Source of the DNA: Saccoglossus kowalevskii
Taxonomy: Eukaryota; Hemichordata; Enteropneusta; Harrimaniidae
Reading direction: 5' to 3'
NCBI RefSeq assembly: GCF_000003605.2
Contig: NW_003146281.1
Coordinates: forward strand, 271,377 to 335,376
Length of the DNA stretch: 64,000 nucleotides
The notes under the pieces were generated by a model. The model did not search any database and was not told where the DNA came from. It saw only the letters and a program-made list of their open reading frames with translations. Positions 1 through 12,200 of this stretch are shown piece by piece. Position 1 is the first letter of the stretch. Every line of letters begins with the position of its first letter. A program made the position numbers and the translations under genes.

Positions 1-1941
1 ACGCGTTAGCATTTTCTCTATAATAAAGTTCAATTATCGTGGCTTCCCGTAGATCGCTTTGATTATTTCTATCTCGCAGTATTCCTACAACTCATGGAAC
101 GACGCGTGTTCATGTATCCCCATTGCCGCTACTGGTCGATCGTTACATAGTATTTACGACTGTTAATATTTTTTTTTTATTTTAAAAATTTAATCATTCT
201 TATTTAACAAAACAGAAATGTGTTACACAAATTCATTGTTCATGGTTCGCGTAATTTCTGTTATCCACAGATATATCATATTTTCACCGCTAGATGCGCC
301 ATCCGTCCATGTACTTGGCACATCAGTACTCAAAAACGTGGTGGAGGGAGGGGGCTGACAACACATTTGAAACGCGATATGGATACTGCTAGCTAAATAC
401 AATAATCGACGCGGTATCATCTTTCTCACAGCGAGGAAAACTGTAGGGATGGGGAACACATTAAGCCGAATACATACATAACCGGAGAATACATGCGGAG
501 TTCGGATGTAAAACCGGCAACTACGATAAAAAACAGCTACTATGGAACGGGTCGATGTTACAATCGCCCTATGGTGGCTTTGCTCAGCTTGCAGAGACAG
601 TGAAAAACTCCGTCATTGAAAGACGGCAGGGAGTACACCAGAAATATCCGGGCTTTTTCCGTTTACTTAATGAAAGTTAATTCGCTTTTCACATCACCGA
701 TGTCTCGCTATAGAAAAGAGCTGAATTCCGTCGGCCATGTCGAATCAGCTTTTAGTTTCACTTGTTTACTGAACCAAATATCGGGTAACAACTAACACTC
801 CTTCAAACCATGTTCAAACTGAATCCATACCGCATTACAGAACCCTGGATACAGGTATAGGTGACATTGACTCGTGTTTTTAGTTATTTCGGTTTTTATT
901 TTGTTTCTCACTTTTACGTCATTGGCTGCTACAGCATCAGCAACAATTGCAACCGGATTTATGTGACTAATCATAAAAAAACATTCAGCTTGCAAATATA
1001 TGGTTCATCTAACATACTCAGTAATCGTAATATTATTTTAACATAAATTTCAAAACTGTAAAACAATTTTTTAGACGGTGTGTCGTTTTTTGATAACAGC
1101 TATGATTGTGTCAAGCTTCTAGTATGAACAGTCATAACAGTTATATTATTCTTCCTATCCAATTTTAATAGTCATTTTTCTCTATTATATTTCTCACTAG
1201 GGGGTCGCATCTAATACCCCCTAAGCCGAGTGTCCAATTCCACTCTCATTACCATTATGATAATCATCACATGAATTCGTTGTAGTGCTTACAGATATTT
1301 CGCAACAGTATTTTTTTTTAAATATAGGTGTTGTGTTTCTGATACGCCTTATCCCATCATTGTGTGAACTTATTTTTACTATTTTCTGAGACGTGTATAT
1401 TGTGTATTATTCCACCTATTTACTAGTATCGTTGTTTTTTTTGGCACTCCAAATTGTCAGATAACTTCTGTAGACAAAAAACAGGCAAATTTAATAATAT
1501 ATAAATAAAAAAACGACAACAAATACAGTGTTGTCAAACTCATTTTAAACTAGATAACATTAAATCATTTCTGACCAATATTTCTTTGTATCGATTCAAT
1601 CCGCACCTGTATAGTACACACTACACTATTGTCTACGTTTTGATTCAGAATGATTTCCGGTTCCGGTACGTCACACAGAGTAAAATGAACGCTTGATTTG
1701 AGTGTTTCTGACATGAATATTGATGTCATTTCCTGTATAAAATACGCCTCGTTATAACATATGATTATGGCGGCACTTTGTTGATACTATAAACTGTCCA
1801 CATTTTTTATAAAAAATAATGTATTGGTGAACTAAATTAGTTGGACTATATTTAGAATTCCAGTTTTATATTCCCTACAATTTTGTATTGAGTTAATGAC
1901 ATTTGATAATAATTGCTCCTTTTTGTATTGTTTATTTGTAG
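1..1941. other. Intron of the + strand ETS gene, no exon recognised
   Basis: This stretch ends in a clear acceptor (T-rich tract then TTTGTAG at 1940-1941). It should be the last intron of the + strand ERG/FLI1-type gene. I looked for the short exon that precedes the ETS exon in this family (DPYQ motif, as found at 32412-32459 for the other copy) and did not find it, so it is probably left of the window. The short open frames here show no family resemblance. Nothing else is recognised. Confidence 0.6.
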
Positions 1942-2462
1942 GTAGCGGACAAATTCAACTTTGGCAATTTCTACTAGAATTATTATCAGACAGCAGTAAC
2001 GCCAATTGCATCACGTGGGAAGGAACGAATGGAGAATTCAAACTCACAGACCCGGATGAAGTTGCACGACGATGGGGAGAACGTAAAAGTAAACCAAACA
2101 TGAATTACGACAAACTGAGCCGAGCTTTACGGTATTACTATGACAAGAACATTATGACCAAAGTACACGGAAAGCGATATGCCTATAAATTCGACTTTGC
2201 TGGACTGGCTCAACAAGTACAGATGCAGTCAGAAGCTAACACATATAAATACCAACCAGATCTATCATATATTTCGGGGTATGGACATGGACATAAATTC
2301 AATTTCATGCCCACTGGCATGCCGTCGTCGTCTACGTCTTTTTTCGCCCCACCAAACTCATATTGGTCATCGCCGACAGCGGGCAACATCTACCAAACCA
2401 GTCACGTGACGCATCATCCACCCAATCATGTATCGTCTAGACTCAGTCCGTACTACAGTTAA
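1942..2462 (+). CDS. ERG: ERG/FLI1-subfamily ETS transcription factor, last coding exon (gene copy 1)
   Basis: This is a DNA-binding transcription factor of the nucleus; ETS proteins bind GGAA/T sites. The exon encodes 173 residues: the ETS domain in the first ~85 (starting [15 protein letters not shown], with the recognition helix [14 protein letters not shown] and the [13 protein letters not shown] end), then an ~85-residue Tyr/Ser/Pro-rich tail with [13 protein letters not shown] and a final YYS. That tail order matches vertebrate ERG and FLI1, which end in a similar SHxxSHLGxYY motif. The exon starts after the acceptor at 1940-1941, so the ATG at 1896 lies in the intron and is not a start. 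Phase 1 entry gives Gly from a G in the preceding exon. The stop is TAA at 2460-2462. All upstream exons are outside the window. Orthology to ERG versus FLI1 cannot be decided here; the subfamily is certain. The ETS core is nearly identical in DNA to the convergent copy at 8724-9241. Confidence 0.95.
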
Positions 2463-3055
2463 GGAGACAATTGACAAACAAACAAACCAGGGGAATAACA
2501 ATTGAAATCACTTTCTCAGGTGAATCGGAGTGACGTCACTTCCCTTCCAGTCTGCAATATATTATTTTACTGTCAAGAACGTTTTGACTGCAAGTACATT
2601 TTTAAAACGTGCAATATTTTAATTAGCATATTAGATCGTTTTATTGAGTGAGAAATATTTATTTTGTAGATGGCGTCTTATTCTGGTGTCATATTTGTCA
2701 CCGAGGTCAAACTGTGAGGTCAACATATTGAGATTAGGTTTCTCGAGAATATGTTCGACGTGTTTCTTCATTGTCTGTACGTAATAATGTGTTAAGCAAC
2801 ACGGTGTATGTTGCATACATTACCCATGATGCATTGCTGTTTATTCACCCGTACATTTCGCCTCACGTGATCTGATAAGACTGCGAGAGTAACAATTAAG
2901 TCCGCCGACCAGCAAAACATTGTATTTATTGAAATCTACTTCTTTTTGTAGGCGTATAAGACAGTTCCATAAACTCGTTTATTTAAGAATAATCGCGAGA
3001 AAGTATGGATATTTTGGATGCATGATGTGAATATTTAAAACTGTGCCGCTAAACA

Positions 3056-3340
3056 TTCTGAATGCACTGTCTCTTTATGGTAAAACTTTCAGAGCGCGCT
3101 GCCCATATATGGTAACAAATTCAGAACGCGTTGTCCTTATATGGTAACAATTTCAGAACGCGTTGTCCAAATATGGTAACAATTTCAGAGCGCGTTGTCC
3201 AAATATGGTAACAATTTCAGAACGCGTTGTCCAAATATGGTAATAATTTCAGAATGCGTTGTCCAAATATGGTAACAACTTCAGAACGCGTTGTCCAAAT
3301 ATGGTAACAATTTCAGAACGCGTTGTCCAAATATGGTAAA
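3056..3340. repeat. 32-bp minisatellite, about 9 copies, in the putative 3' UTR of gene copy 1
   Basis: Units read ATATGGTAACAA then TTTCAGAACGCGTTGTCC, with TCAG recurring every 32 bases (3121, 3153 and onward). The first copies are degenerate and the later ones nearly identical. Several units contain ACGCG. The array lies between the stop codon of copy 1 and a possible polyadenylation signal, so it may be transcribed. It is not a multiple of 3 and has no coding sense. Confidence 0.9.
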
Positions 3341-3404
3341 CGCTCACCGTAACATTAAGTTATAATTTTGTAAAACGTACAATATGCGATTTTTTGAAGT
3401 TGAA

Positions 3405-3410
3405 AATAAA
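3405..3410 (+). promoter_or_regulatory. Possible polyadenylation signal for gene copy 1
   Basis: AATAAA lies about 940 bases after the stop codon, just past the 32-bp repeat array. A second AATAAA is at 4089-4094. Either could end the transcript; such hexamers are common by chance in AT-rich DNA. Confidence 0.3.
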
Positions 3411-4692
3411 TATTATAAATACTTAACATTTTCCTGTTGTGTTGTCTGTTATACGGGTCGTCAGCTTATATTTCGAACATGAACGTGCACAGAGTTGAAA
3501 TTGTGTCCTGGTTTAAAATAGACGCAATTTTAATGAATAACGATATGACAAATATTCTGAACCCTAATTGGCAGAGTGGGTCCACTTCTTTGCAACTTTG
3601 CTTTGTCTGACGAGGAATATAAACATTGTCATATGTCTGTACGTCTAATATCCAGATTTTGGTCCGTCGACACCAAAGCTACACTATCGCACAAGAAGCC
3701 TTTGATGGGAATATTAAAATTAGTTGTTTGCACAATTTTTCTACAATCTCTTTTAATAGTTACCCCCCCCCCCCCAAAGTACCTTCGACTTATGGATTAA
3801 ATGGACATTCTCCATACAGTGTATTCTGCCACCAAAGCAATATTAAATGGAAATTTAATGAAATATCCCGTCGCCAAACAACCTGAAGCTCGGTTCACAG
3901 ACACACATAGAGCTCAGAATCCTACATTCTCCAAATCGAATGAATCTTGGTACATCCCTATTGAATTTGGCGAATTCACAAACAGGCTACGGGTGGACCA
4001 ATTTAGAATTGGATGATGGTTGTAGTGATCCAACCGGTACGCTATCAGTGACGCGACGGGGTGCATTGTGTGCGCTGTGTTCTTCTGAATAAAACAATTC
4101 TCGTTATAATTTCCTGGATTGGCATACTTTTTCATAATTAATATTAGTTTATTACAAACAATTAGGGTATAAATCGTGAACACTATTGTTCTTTTAAATC
4201 AACACGTTTCTTTCAATCATGTATGGTGTGTGTCACGGTAATGTCCCGTAGTTGTTGACTACATATTGTCCCTATTGTCTCGTTCAATCAGAGCGATCAA
4301 ATCATTTAATAAAGAATGGCACAAATCAGTAAATTGTATATTGTTATGGGAATGAGAATTGAGTTCTCACGGATGGTTCTACACGCCTTCATCGTGTAAT
4401 TGTTTGACCAGTCTTAACGTAACCAATCACGCCCACCTGCCATATTCAAACCCGGGCGCATGATAACAGTCAACCTAGCAACCTGACAATCTAGAAATTG
4501 CCACCTTAAAAAATCACAAAATCGATTTTATATATTATTTTTCACAACACCTGTAGCTAATCAAAAGTTTTGATCATTTTGGGTAATTATAGAAAAATAC
4601 ATTTTTGTGCGAATGTAATATTTAACATACATGGTAGGAAACATGTTGTAGCACATTTCCACCAAGTGTAAGTCCAAACTCACTTAATTTAA

Positions 4693-4815
4693 CCTGTTGT
4701 ATGGCTTAATGGTTCTCTGCCCGCCTAACATCAGCGAGATTGTGGTTTTAGCTCCCGTCATGGCTGCATACTTAATAGTAAAAAACAAGTACAGTTGAAA
4801 GGACGTAAAACAGGC
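4693..4815 (+). mobile_element. tRNA-derived SINE-like segment
   Basis: TGGCTTAATGG fits the RNA polymerase III A box. About 40 bases later GGTTTTAGCTCC resembles a weakened B box, as in tRNA-derived SINE heads. It is followed by a GGACGTAAAACAGGCGTAAAAC tail of a kind common in invertebrate SINEs. The boundaries are approximate and no target duplication was established. It is too degenerate to be a tRNA gene. Confidence 0.4.
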
Positions 4816-4903
4816 GTAAAACTGTCGAGTTCGTGTGCTGTTAGTTGTTCAGTTCTCAGTGTATATATACATTACAGCATCCTTGTCACAGCAAGTAGCG
4901 GAA

Positions 4904-5131
4904 TACTGTAGAATACTTTATTTCAGCCGGAATTAATTTTCTCTAAAAAGATTTTTTGGTGTTTTGTATGAAATTTATTTTCACTGATGTTAAATGTAAA
5001 ATCAAAGACATTAGAAAGAGAATGTCTTTGGTAAAATATAGGAAAAAAGGTATAATTGCTGGAGTTTATTTTCACTGAATCATTCCTTCAGCGAAAATTA
5101 ATTCCAAGCGAAAATAAAGTATTTTGCAGTA
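4904..5131. mobile_element. MITE-like element with long terminal inverted repeats (TACTG family)
   Basis: The left end TACTGTAGAATACTTTATTT and the reverse complement of the right end, TACTGCAAAATACTTTATTT, match. The match continues through GGAATTAATTTTC, giving imperfect inverted repeats of about 40 bp around a 228-bp element with no coding capacity. A related element with the same TACTGT end is at 41045-41230. Any TA target duplication is ambiguous because the ends themselves begin and end in TA. Confidence 0.65.
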
Positions 5132-7028
5132 CCGCGGGATGACTGAAATTTACACTTCCATAAAACCACGCCAATCGGAAACTCGTCATATTTTGAAATG
5201 ACTAAAAAAAAATGGAATTTCAGAGACTATGTAGAATACCGTGTCTTCCCCCAACAAGGAGGGTTTGAAGCATGAACACAGTGAATTGGCAAGTATGTAA
5301 TCGACAATTATGATTATTAGATTATGAAATAGAATGGCGATCATACCCATAACTGACAATACAAATCAGAACATCATAGAGTTTATGTATTTATGTTATG
5401 TATTTATGTACACACTATTTATGACATGAGGGAGGGCGTGGGAGATGGGAAGGTACTGCGCCAAACCCAACGATATACAAAATGTCCCTCGAAATATTGA
5501 AGGGAAATTTGATACCGTTCGAATGATTCATTATAACGTTCTCTGTAACTTATGTTGGTGTAAATTTTAAAACGAATGGGCCGCTAAATTTGTTTTATTT
5601 TAAGTTATGCATTAACTTTTTTGAATTAAAAAAAAAAAGCTTGCAAGAGTTCCAACGTTTATGATCGGTGATCTCCTAAGTTTATTTAGTTATTCCAAAA
5701 TAATCATTTGTGTCAAATTTAATTCAAATGAGATTTCTTTGACATCAAAAACCACAGAGTCGTTGATACAGGTAATGAGTAAGAGACAATTTAAAATGAT
5801 ATTACATCGCGACGTCGACGACAACTGCGCGTACATACAAACTAGCCTGGACATGCTCGGATGATAGGGGATATGATCCTCGTCGATATAAAAATACAGT
5901 GAACAATATGGGTAGCCTAGCATGGTCAACATGTGGTCTGAACGGAGTGACATGCCATCGCGCCTGACAGACCACTTTATCGCCATCTTCAGCACCGGCA
6001 TAAACTACTCTAGTGTTTGCATTTTAAGAATGAGTCACGAATACAGTTTGGACTGAATACATAAGCGGCAATCCTCCAGTTATACTGAACATAATTCTTT
6101 GTGTCGAGTTTTGTACGGTACCTATCATAGTTTCGTTTATTTCGTTATATATGTAAATGATTCTCGTGAAATTTTTTTCTGTCAAACGAGAACACGATTG
6201 CAGTCCAATTTGAATTCGTACGTGTACACCTTTTAAAGATGATTATGCCGTTATTTTTGTATTTATAATACTACTAAGTCATTATGATTTTTCATGGAGT
6301 AAGAAGTAAACAGTACATAGACAGCTGGATGTACACATGGGAAACTCTAGACTACATGAAAAGAGGAGTGAAGGGAAACTCGATTGACTGCGTATTACGT
6401 TCATACACAGGTTGAGAGTAAGCGAAGGACACCGGACGCTGGGACCGTACCGTTGTTCGGCGTGCTTATAAATTTTAACTAGAATTATAAGATTATCTGA
6501 TAATAGTTTAACCGAAATACGCGCGTGTCGGAGATCACAACACCACTCGCGTTGCTTAATTGTTTATTTGATTATCATTACGATTCAAAAGAACAATGTC
6601 ATGTAATTGACACAGCCCGGATATTGCGAAAAAAGGTTGTCCGAATAACAAAGAAAAACAGATTTAAAGATTAAATATTAATTGTTTTTAAACAACCGAG
6701 GCTAATTAAATAACATTAAAGTGGGATTTTGACCAAGGATGGTTTACTAAGTGGTGTGTGTTTCCCACGTCATAGATCCGTGCACTGTGTCCACACTTCT
6801 TGCTGACCATGGAATTAATAGTTGTAAAGGACGCATGCGCACACGCATGACTTGGCTTTATGTGCTAGTGATATTACACATTTCTTGGTTGGGGAAAGAT
6901 TTATTTACGGTTGATACCTAAGACATTAACAGAAACTGTCAATTGTACAGCTATATGAAAATAATGTATTAATATTTTATTAGGGCGCGCTCGTCCCGCT
7001 TTGATCGAGCCTGTACGCCGTTTTCGTC

Positions 7029-7070
7029 ATAACGCTGCGGCTATTATAGCCGACTGCTGTTCCGCGTTAT
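7029..7070. repeat. Nested inverted repeat, possible cruciform
   Basis: An outer pair ATAACGC / GCGTTAT encloses a near-perfect inner palindrome, CGGCTAT-T-ATAGCCG (7038-7052), in a locally GC-rich patch within AT-rich DNA. CTGTAC and GTACAG also flank it. It could be a small foldback element or a chance structure. Confidence 0.4.
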
Positions 7071-7473
7071 AAAGTACAGCCAACGGAACGACAGTCACCT
7101 AACCTAATATGAACACGGATGTGAAGGAAACTCTGATACCATCTTCTAACAGATACTAAGTAACCGTTTTATAAAATACGTTATCACACGTAAGATGTTC
7201 TGTGTGGGTTATGCTATATACCGGTTTTTTTTCGCCACACAACACTTTTTTTTCATTGTGTATGATTTTCTGGGGTAGTTTTCACAATATTATAGCTCCA
7301 ATAAACCCAGGAATAAAAAGGTTACATAATTCAAGTTATATGTCGTGTTTCGAGTACGCTGTGCATTTTGGTCACTCTCGAAATGATATTTCTCAACAAC
7401 TTATGTAACTTTCATATCTGTTTATTCTGTGATGAAAATATTTACATTAACAGAAATATAAATAACAAATTCT

Positions 7474-7475
7474 AA

Positions 7476-7538
<63 letters not shown>

Positions 7539-7688
7539 ATNNNNNNNNNNNNNNNNNNNNNNNNNNNNNNNNNNNNNNNNNNNNNNNNNNNNNNNNNNNN
7601 NNNNNNNNNNNNNNNNNNNNNNNNNNNNNNNNNNNNNNNNNNNNNNNNNNNNNNNNNNNNNNNNNNNNNNNNNNNNNNNNNNNNNNNN

Positions 7689-7783
<95 letters not shown>

Positions 7784-7785
7784 AT
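7474..7785. repeat. (TAAA)n microsatellite interrupted by an assembly gap
   Basis: Uninterrupted AAAT tetranucleotide repeats flank a run of N at 7541-7688. The true length of the tract is unknown. Confidence 0.97.
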
Positions 7786-8200
7786 ATTATTATTGTCTTA
7801 TTGTTATTCTGGCTTCAACTTATTTAAAAAGGTAAATTCGAGTACTTATCTACTACTTCCTCCAAAGCTACTACGGTGTTAAAGGTTTCTCACCAAATGG
7901 TGACTCAGTGTAGCCAATGTATGAATAAAAACATGTATAGCAAACTGACATGCAAAGATTGGCAAAACACATCGAGAAAATACAAGATATGTACAATACT
8001 GTTATATAACTATGCATTAACAAATGGATTTGTTTAAATTCCCATTACTTATAAATATAATCAATATGAATTCAAATTGCGTTGACGGTTGTACTTTTTT
8101 GAGATATTATAAAAATAACTGATTGCAACTGACGAACGGCGGTGGTTACCATATCAATAAAATAATCACATTACGAGTTATAAGGACAGGAACAAATTTA

Positions 8201-8298
8201 AAGCGCGGTGGTCGTCGCGCAGCGCGTGTTCGAATTTCATGTAAATAAACAATGTATTTTACACGCGAACAGGAAGCGGCACGACGACTGCCGCCCTT
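8201..8298. mobile_element. Short MITE, AAGSGCGG family, copy 1
   Basis: The left end AAGCGCGGTGGTCGTCGCGC pairs with the right end, whose reverse complement reads AAGGGCGGCAGTCGTCGTGC. The interior (TTCGAATTTCATGTAAATAAA) is shared with the copy at 26522, but this copy lacks about 30 bases of that interior. It is flanked by TA on both sides and has no coding capacity. Confidence 0.7.
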
Positions 8299-8723
8299 TA
8301 AAATGTCACAAATGTCCGGAAGAATAAAGCTGTTCTTCAGTTCTATGGCCTGCAAGCATCGGCGTAATGCTGATACACGTCATTTCAGCCAATCTACGTA
8401 ATTTCAAATACAACACGATAATAAACACAATTTATAACGGAAAACAGACATTTCATGTTATAAATACAAATGTAGCACGTTTCCTATGTACACACCTACG
8501 TCGACTATCCATATAAGGTATGCACACTATCCATATAAGGTATGCGCTACTAGAGAATATGCCTAAATATGGAGTTTAGTATGCCTTAATTGGAGAAGTC
8601 AGTGGTGAATGCACAGACTGGTGTACCCGCGTGTTGGGGGTAAGTCATTCTTGTCCCATGGCAAACAGGGAATTGCTATTGCATGATGGGTGAAACGACA
8701 AAGCTGTTCTCAGGCTGTTTCCA

Positions 8724-9241
8724 TCATCCGTAATATGACCCAAGGTGTGGTGACATGTGACTCGGGTGATGTGTCATGTGACTGCTGGGGTAGATATTTG
8801 CTGCTGCGGACGAGGACCAATACGATGTAGGGTTAGCAAATAAACCCGCGGACGAGGTCGCTATGGGCGTGCTCATAAAATTCAGTTTGGGTGCATGGCT
8901 GTAACTCGAGAGATAGGAATAGTCCGATTGGTACTTGTACGCCGTGGGGTCAGAGTGCATTTGCATTTGTTGAGCCAGTCCAGCAAAGTCATATTTATAG
9001 GCATATCGTTTTCCGTGTACTTTGGTCATAATGTTCTTATCGTAGTAATACCGTAAAGCTCGGCTCAGTTTGTCGTAATTCATGTTTGGTTTACTTTTAC
9101 GTTCTCCCCATCGTCGTGCAACTTCATCCGGGTCTGTGAGTTTGAATTCTCCATTCGTTCCTTCCCACGTGATGCAATTGGCGTTACTGCTGTCTGATAA
9201 TAATTCTAGTAGAAATTGCCAAAGTTGAATTTGTCCACTTC
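8724..9241 (-). CDS. ERG: ERG/FLI1-subfamily ETS transcription factor, last coding exon (gene copy 2)
   Basis: This exon encodes the DNA-binding part of a second ERG/FLI1-type nuclear factor: 172 residues, with the ETS domain first ([15 protein letters not shown], then [14 protein letters not shown] and [13 protein letters not shown]) and then a Tyr/Ser-rich tail with [20 protein letters not shown] and a final GSYYG. The SHMxxHLGSYY end is the family hallmark. The exon begins after a strong acceptor (TTTGATTTTTTAG at 9243-9242) in phase 1, so a G from the exon at 32412-32459 completes the Gly codon. The stop TGA is at 8726-8724. The domain differs from copy 1 by Tyr for Phe near its end, and the tails differ strongly, yet 194 bases of the ETS core are identical. 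It is the 3' end of a gene extending right to at least 49189. Confidence 0.95.
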
Positions 9242-12200
9242 CTAAAAAATCAAACAAATGGGAGAATTATCATAACGTGTCGTGTTATACCGATAATGTT
9301 ATTTTTTTATTGATAACATTTTGTATTTACCACACAATATTAACATAATAATTTACAGAAACAAAAGCGTACACAAAAAAAAATGTTTTGTTTGTGCTAT
9401 TTCAATAATAAAAAAAATTAAAACAATGTTACATTGTTGCCATTGTTATATAAATATTATCACATCGTTGCCAGGCAGATTAGTTAAGCAGAACAATATG
9501 GAAAAGGGCGCGGCAGTTTAAGAATTGTCATGTCATAGTTCAACTTAACCATGCCCGGCCTGCGTGCAATGCTTGGTTGTGGAAATGCAAATATATTATT
9601 TAAAAAAAAAACATATTCGTCAAGTTTACTTCACTGTTATTATTGTATTACCACGCCTGGCAATCGTACCGGATGCACGTGCATGACTTGGATTTTCTTA
9701 CTTTAATTTTGTCACGAAATGGGACTATTCAGTTGGTCTGTTGTCACTTATCCATTGTAATATCACGTGACTTGTTCGATATTCACCATTCCGGCCGCGG
9801 CGATCTTAAAATTAATATTCTTCATCGAACAAAGTTCGGTTGAGCTTTGCTACTTGTTCGCAGATATATATTTAAAACTATAATCTTTTAGAAAATACAG
9901 TAATACAAGAATTCGAATATGCATTATTTCTTTCGTTAATAAAGTGTTAAAGCTGTATTCTATGAAACCATTTTTGTTTTACTTATTTTCTGTACGGTAG
10001 TCAAGGGGAAACAAATAACGAGAATAAGTTTAATTCAAATAATAATAAATTATTACAAAGTCGGAAATAAAGTCGTTGTAATTTATTGGTCAAACGCATT
10101 ACGGCCGGTAAGCATAAACCGTAGAACACGATATAGATGACGGATGGATGAAGATAAACATAAAACGCTTAAACTCTTGAAAATTTATCACCGAGTATCA
10201 ACTGGCTACCTAGACAGGTGCGAATGACAAATGAACATCGTGGTGTTCGAGGTATCCTCGGCAAAATGTCTTGATACGGGGTACCCACTGAACTGTAATA
10301 ACACACCGTTTTATTATTCCAACCGATTATGAGGCGAACACGTATCAAATGCGACTGATGAAGACTGATTTAGGTTACCATGGTGACAAGCCATAACTTA
10401 ATGATCGCCATCTTTCATCGTGTCAACAAATGCGAGGTATGAGATGGATGTCGGAAATGGTGACGGAAATTGAAGAAAGGGTCGACTTGAAATCACCAAG
10501 TGTCATTATTGCTTAAATTTGATTGCTGAATTGCAGACGTTCGTTTTACTGACCCCACTCCTGAACATTGTATAAATAACATTTTGACAGGGTTCTAATT
10601 ACACGAGGCGTCGTCATATTTCCCGGGACGTGGGTTCTGATATATTTCAGAGTGAAAATTTAAATTTTTAAAAAAACTTGTAAATGCACAAGCACAATTC
10701 CACGTGGCAGGTGACACTTCATCCAACTGATATTCTTAATTTTAAGTTACTAACAAAATCTTTACTAATGATAAGTTTAATTGCTTCGATTTCTTTACTG
10801 AATGTGTTGGTTGATGTGAATTCTATTGAATTCGAAACGATTAACTACCCTACTACAACTTACGAAACTTGTCCTGTTTCATTTTGCCACAGATGAAACT
10901 TTCATAGTCGATTGCGATCGTGACAACCAATAGTCGTGACGTCCGTCAGCGGATCAATGGTCGCCTCGCCATTAACAGCGAAGATGGCGACTTATTATTT
11001 GTAGTCATGTAGGGGTGGGCTCTAAGTCGTTGCCGGGTGATGTAATGAACACGTGTCAATAGTCCATAAGATATCAGCCCATCGTTAATTTTTATTTGTA
11101 TTTAAATTATAAAAATAAAGGTTAAATTCATTAAATGCATTTATTCTGTGAATTAGTCGTCGCACTGAAATACAAGGCTTTCAATTACAACATACTATGT
11201 AATTAAAATAATGTCAGATTATTCGTGGGTATACAAATATTTGGTTCGTAATTCAGGTTTTTAAATTAAGCATCAACACCAACGCAAACCGACATCTGCA
11301 TGTATGTGCAATTTTTGACATTACTTCTCTAAGCGAACTCGACTGTCTCGCCATACTAAACGGGTGTAACTCAGAGTGAGAGAGGGGGCAGCACTGAATG
11401 AACAACTCGACAATCAGGTGTATTCATTTGATTCCTTTCCGTCGCATGTAAACGGAAAATGTTCTGGAAATTCTTGAGGAAATTTCAAATTTCTTTTTGT
11501 CAAACAACAGTTATCGGTAACGATCGTGGTGCGTGTAAGAATATATTAGACGAGAAGCTCAGCGATCAAATTGGAGGGGACTCCGAGACGCAAAATTACT
11601 AACACATCTCAATAAAAAGATGACACAGGTTTAGAACGACATATATATAAAAACTAATATTGTCACTCGGTGTGCTGTGTTGCCAATGGAAAGGGTAATT
11701 GGACAAAACGTCGGGTAACACAAAGGGCGAGATGTCAAAAAGACGTTTTATTGATAAACGTGAACTGCGAAAATTAGCTCCAAATAACGGTAAATTACGC
11801 CTGATTAAGGACCGCTTAGAAAAGCAGTACGGAGAGCAGGAAAAGTTAATAAAATCTCATCAAAAACGCATTCACATGAGAAAAAGGTCAAATGGCGAGT
11901 ATTTAGTGAAAGTGTCCTGTATACAAAGGTCGTCTAAAATGGCGTAATTATCGACAACGCTTGTAAAAAAACGTGCATGGCATTTTGTATGTTTTCGTCA
12001 CTCAGTCTATTGGCGTAGATCTGCTTAAACTACGCCGGGATTATGTCGTACGTCATTTATCGCTATTTAAGTTTTAAGGATTTTATCGGACACAATAGTG
12101 AATAAATATATGCGTAAAGTGGATAGGATTTAGGCAGCGTGCAGATGTTTCCCTCATGTACAACATAATAACAAACGACCTCGTCACTGTTAGTGAAGGC

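Larger units (their letters stand above)
2463..8723. other. Spacer between the two convergent ETS genes, including both 3' UTRs
   Basis: About 6.3 kb separates the two stop codons. It holds the 32-bp array, a SINE-like segment (4693-4815), an inverted-repeat element (4904-5131), a short cruciform (7029-7070), the (TAAA)n tract with an assembly gap, and a small MITE (8201-8298). A C homopolymer is at about 3764-3775. The open frames here (for example 5690-6001, - strand) show no recognisable domain. For the - strand gene, AATAAA at 7426-7421 is the nearest polyadenylation hexamer I saw. Confidence 0.6.

Noticed and set aside
1896-1941. ATG at 1896 as the start of the + strand ETS protein
   Set aside because: The 15 codons before Gly translate an intron end with a T-rich tract and TAG acceptor. 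The family has further exons upstream.
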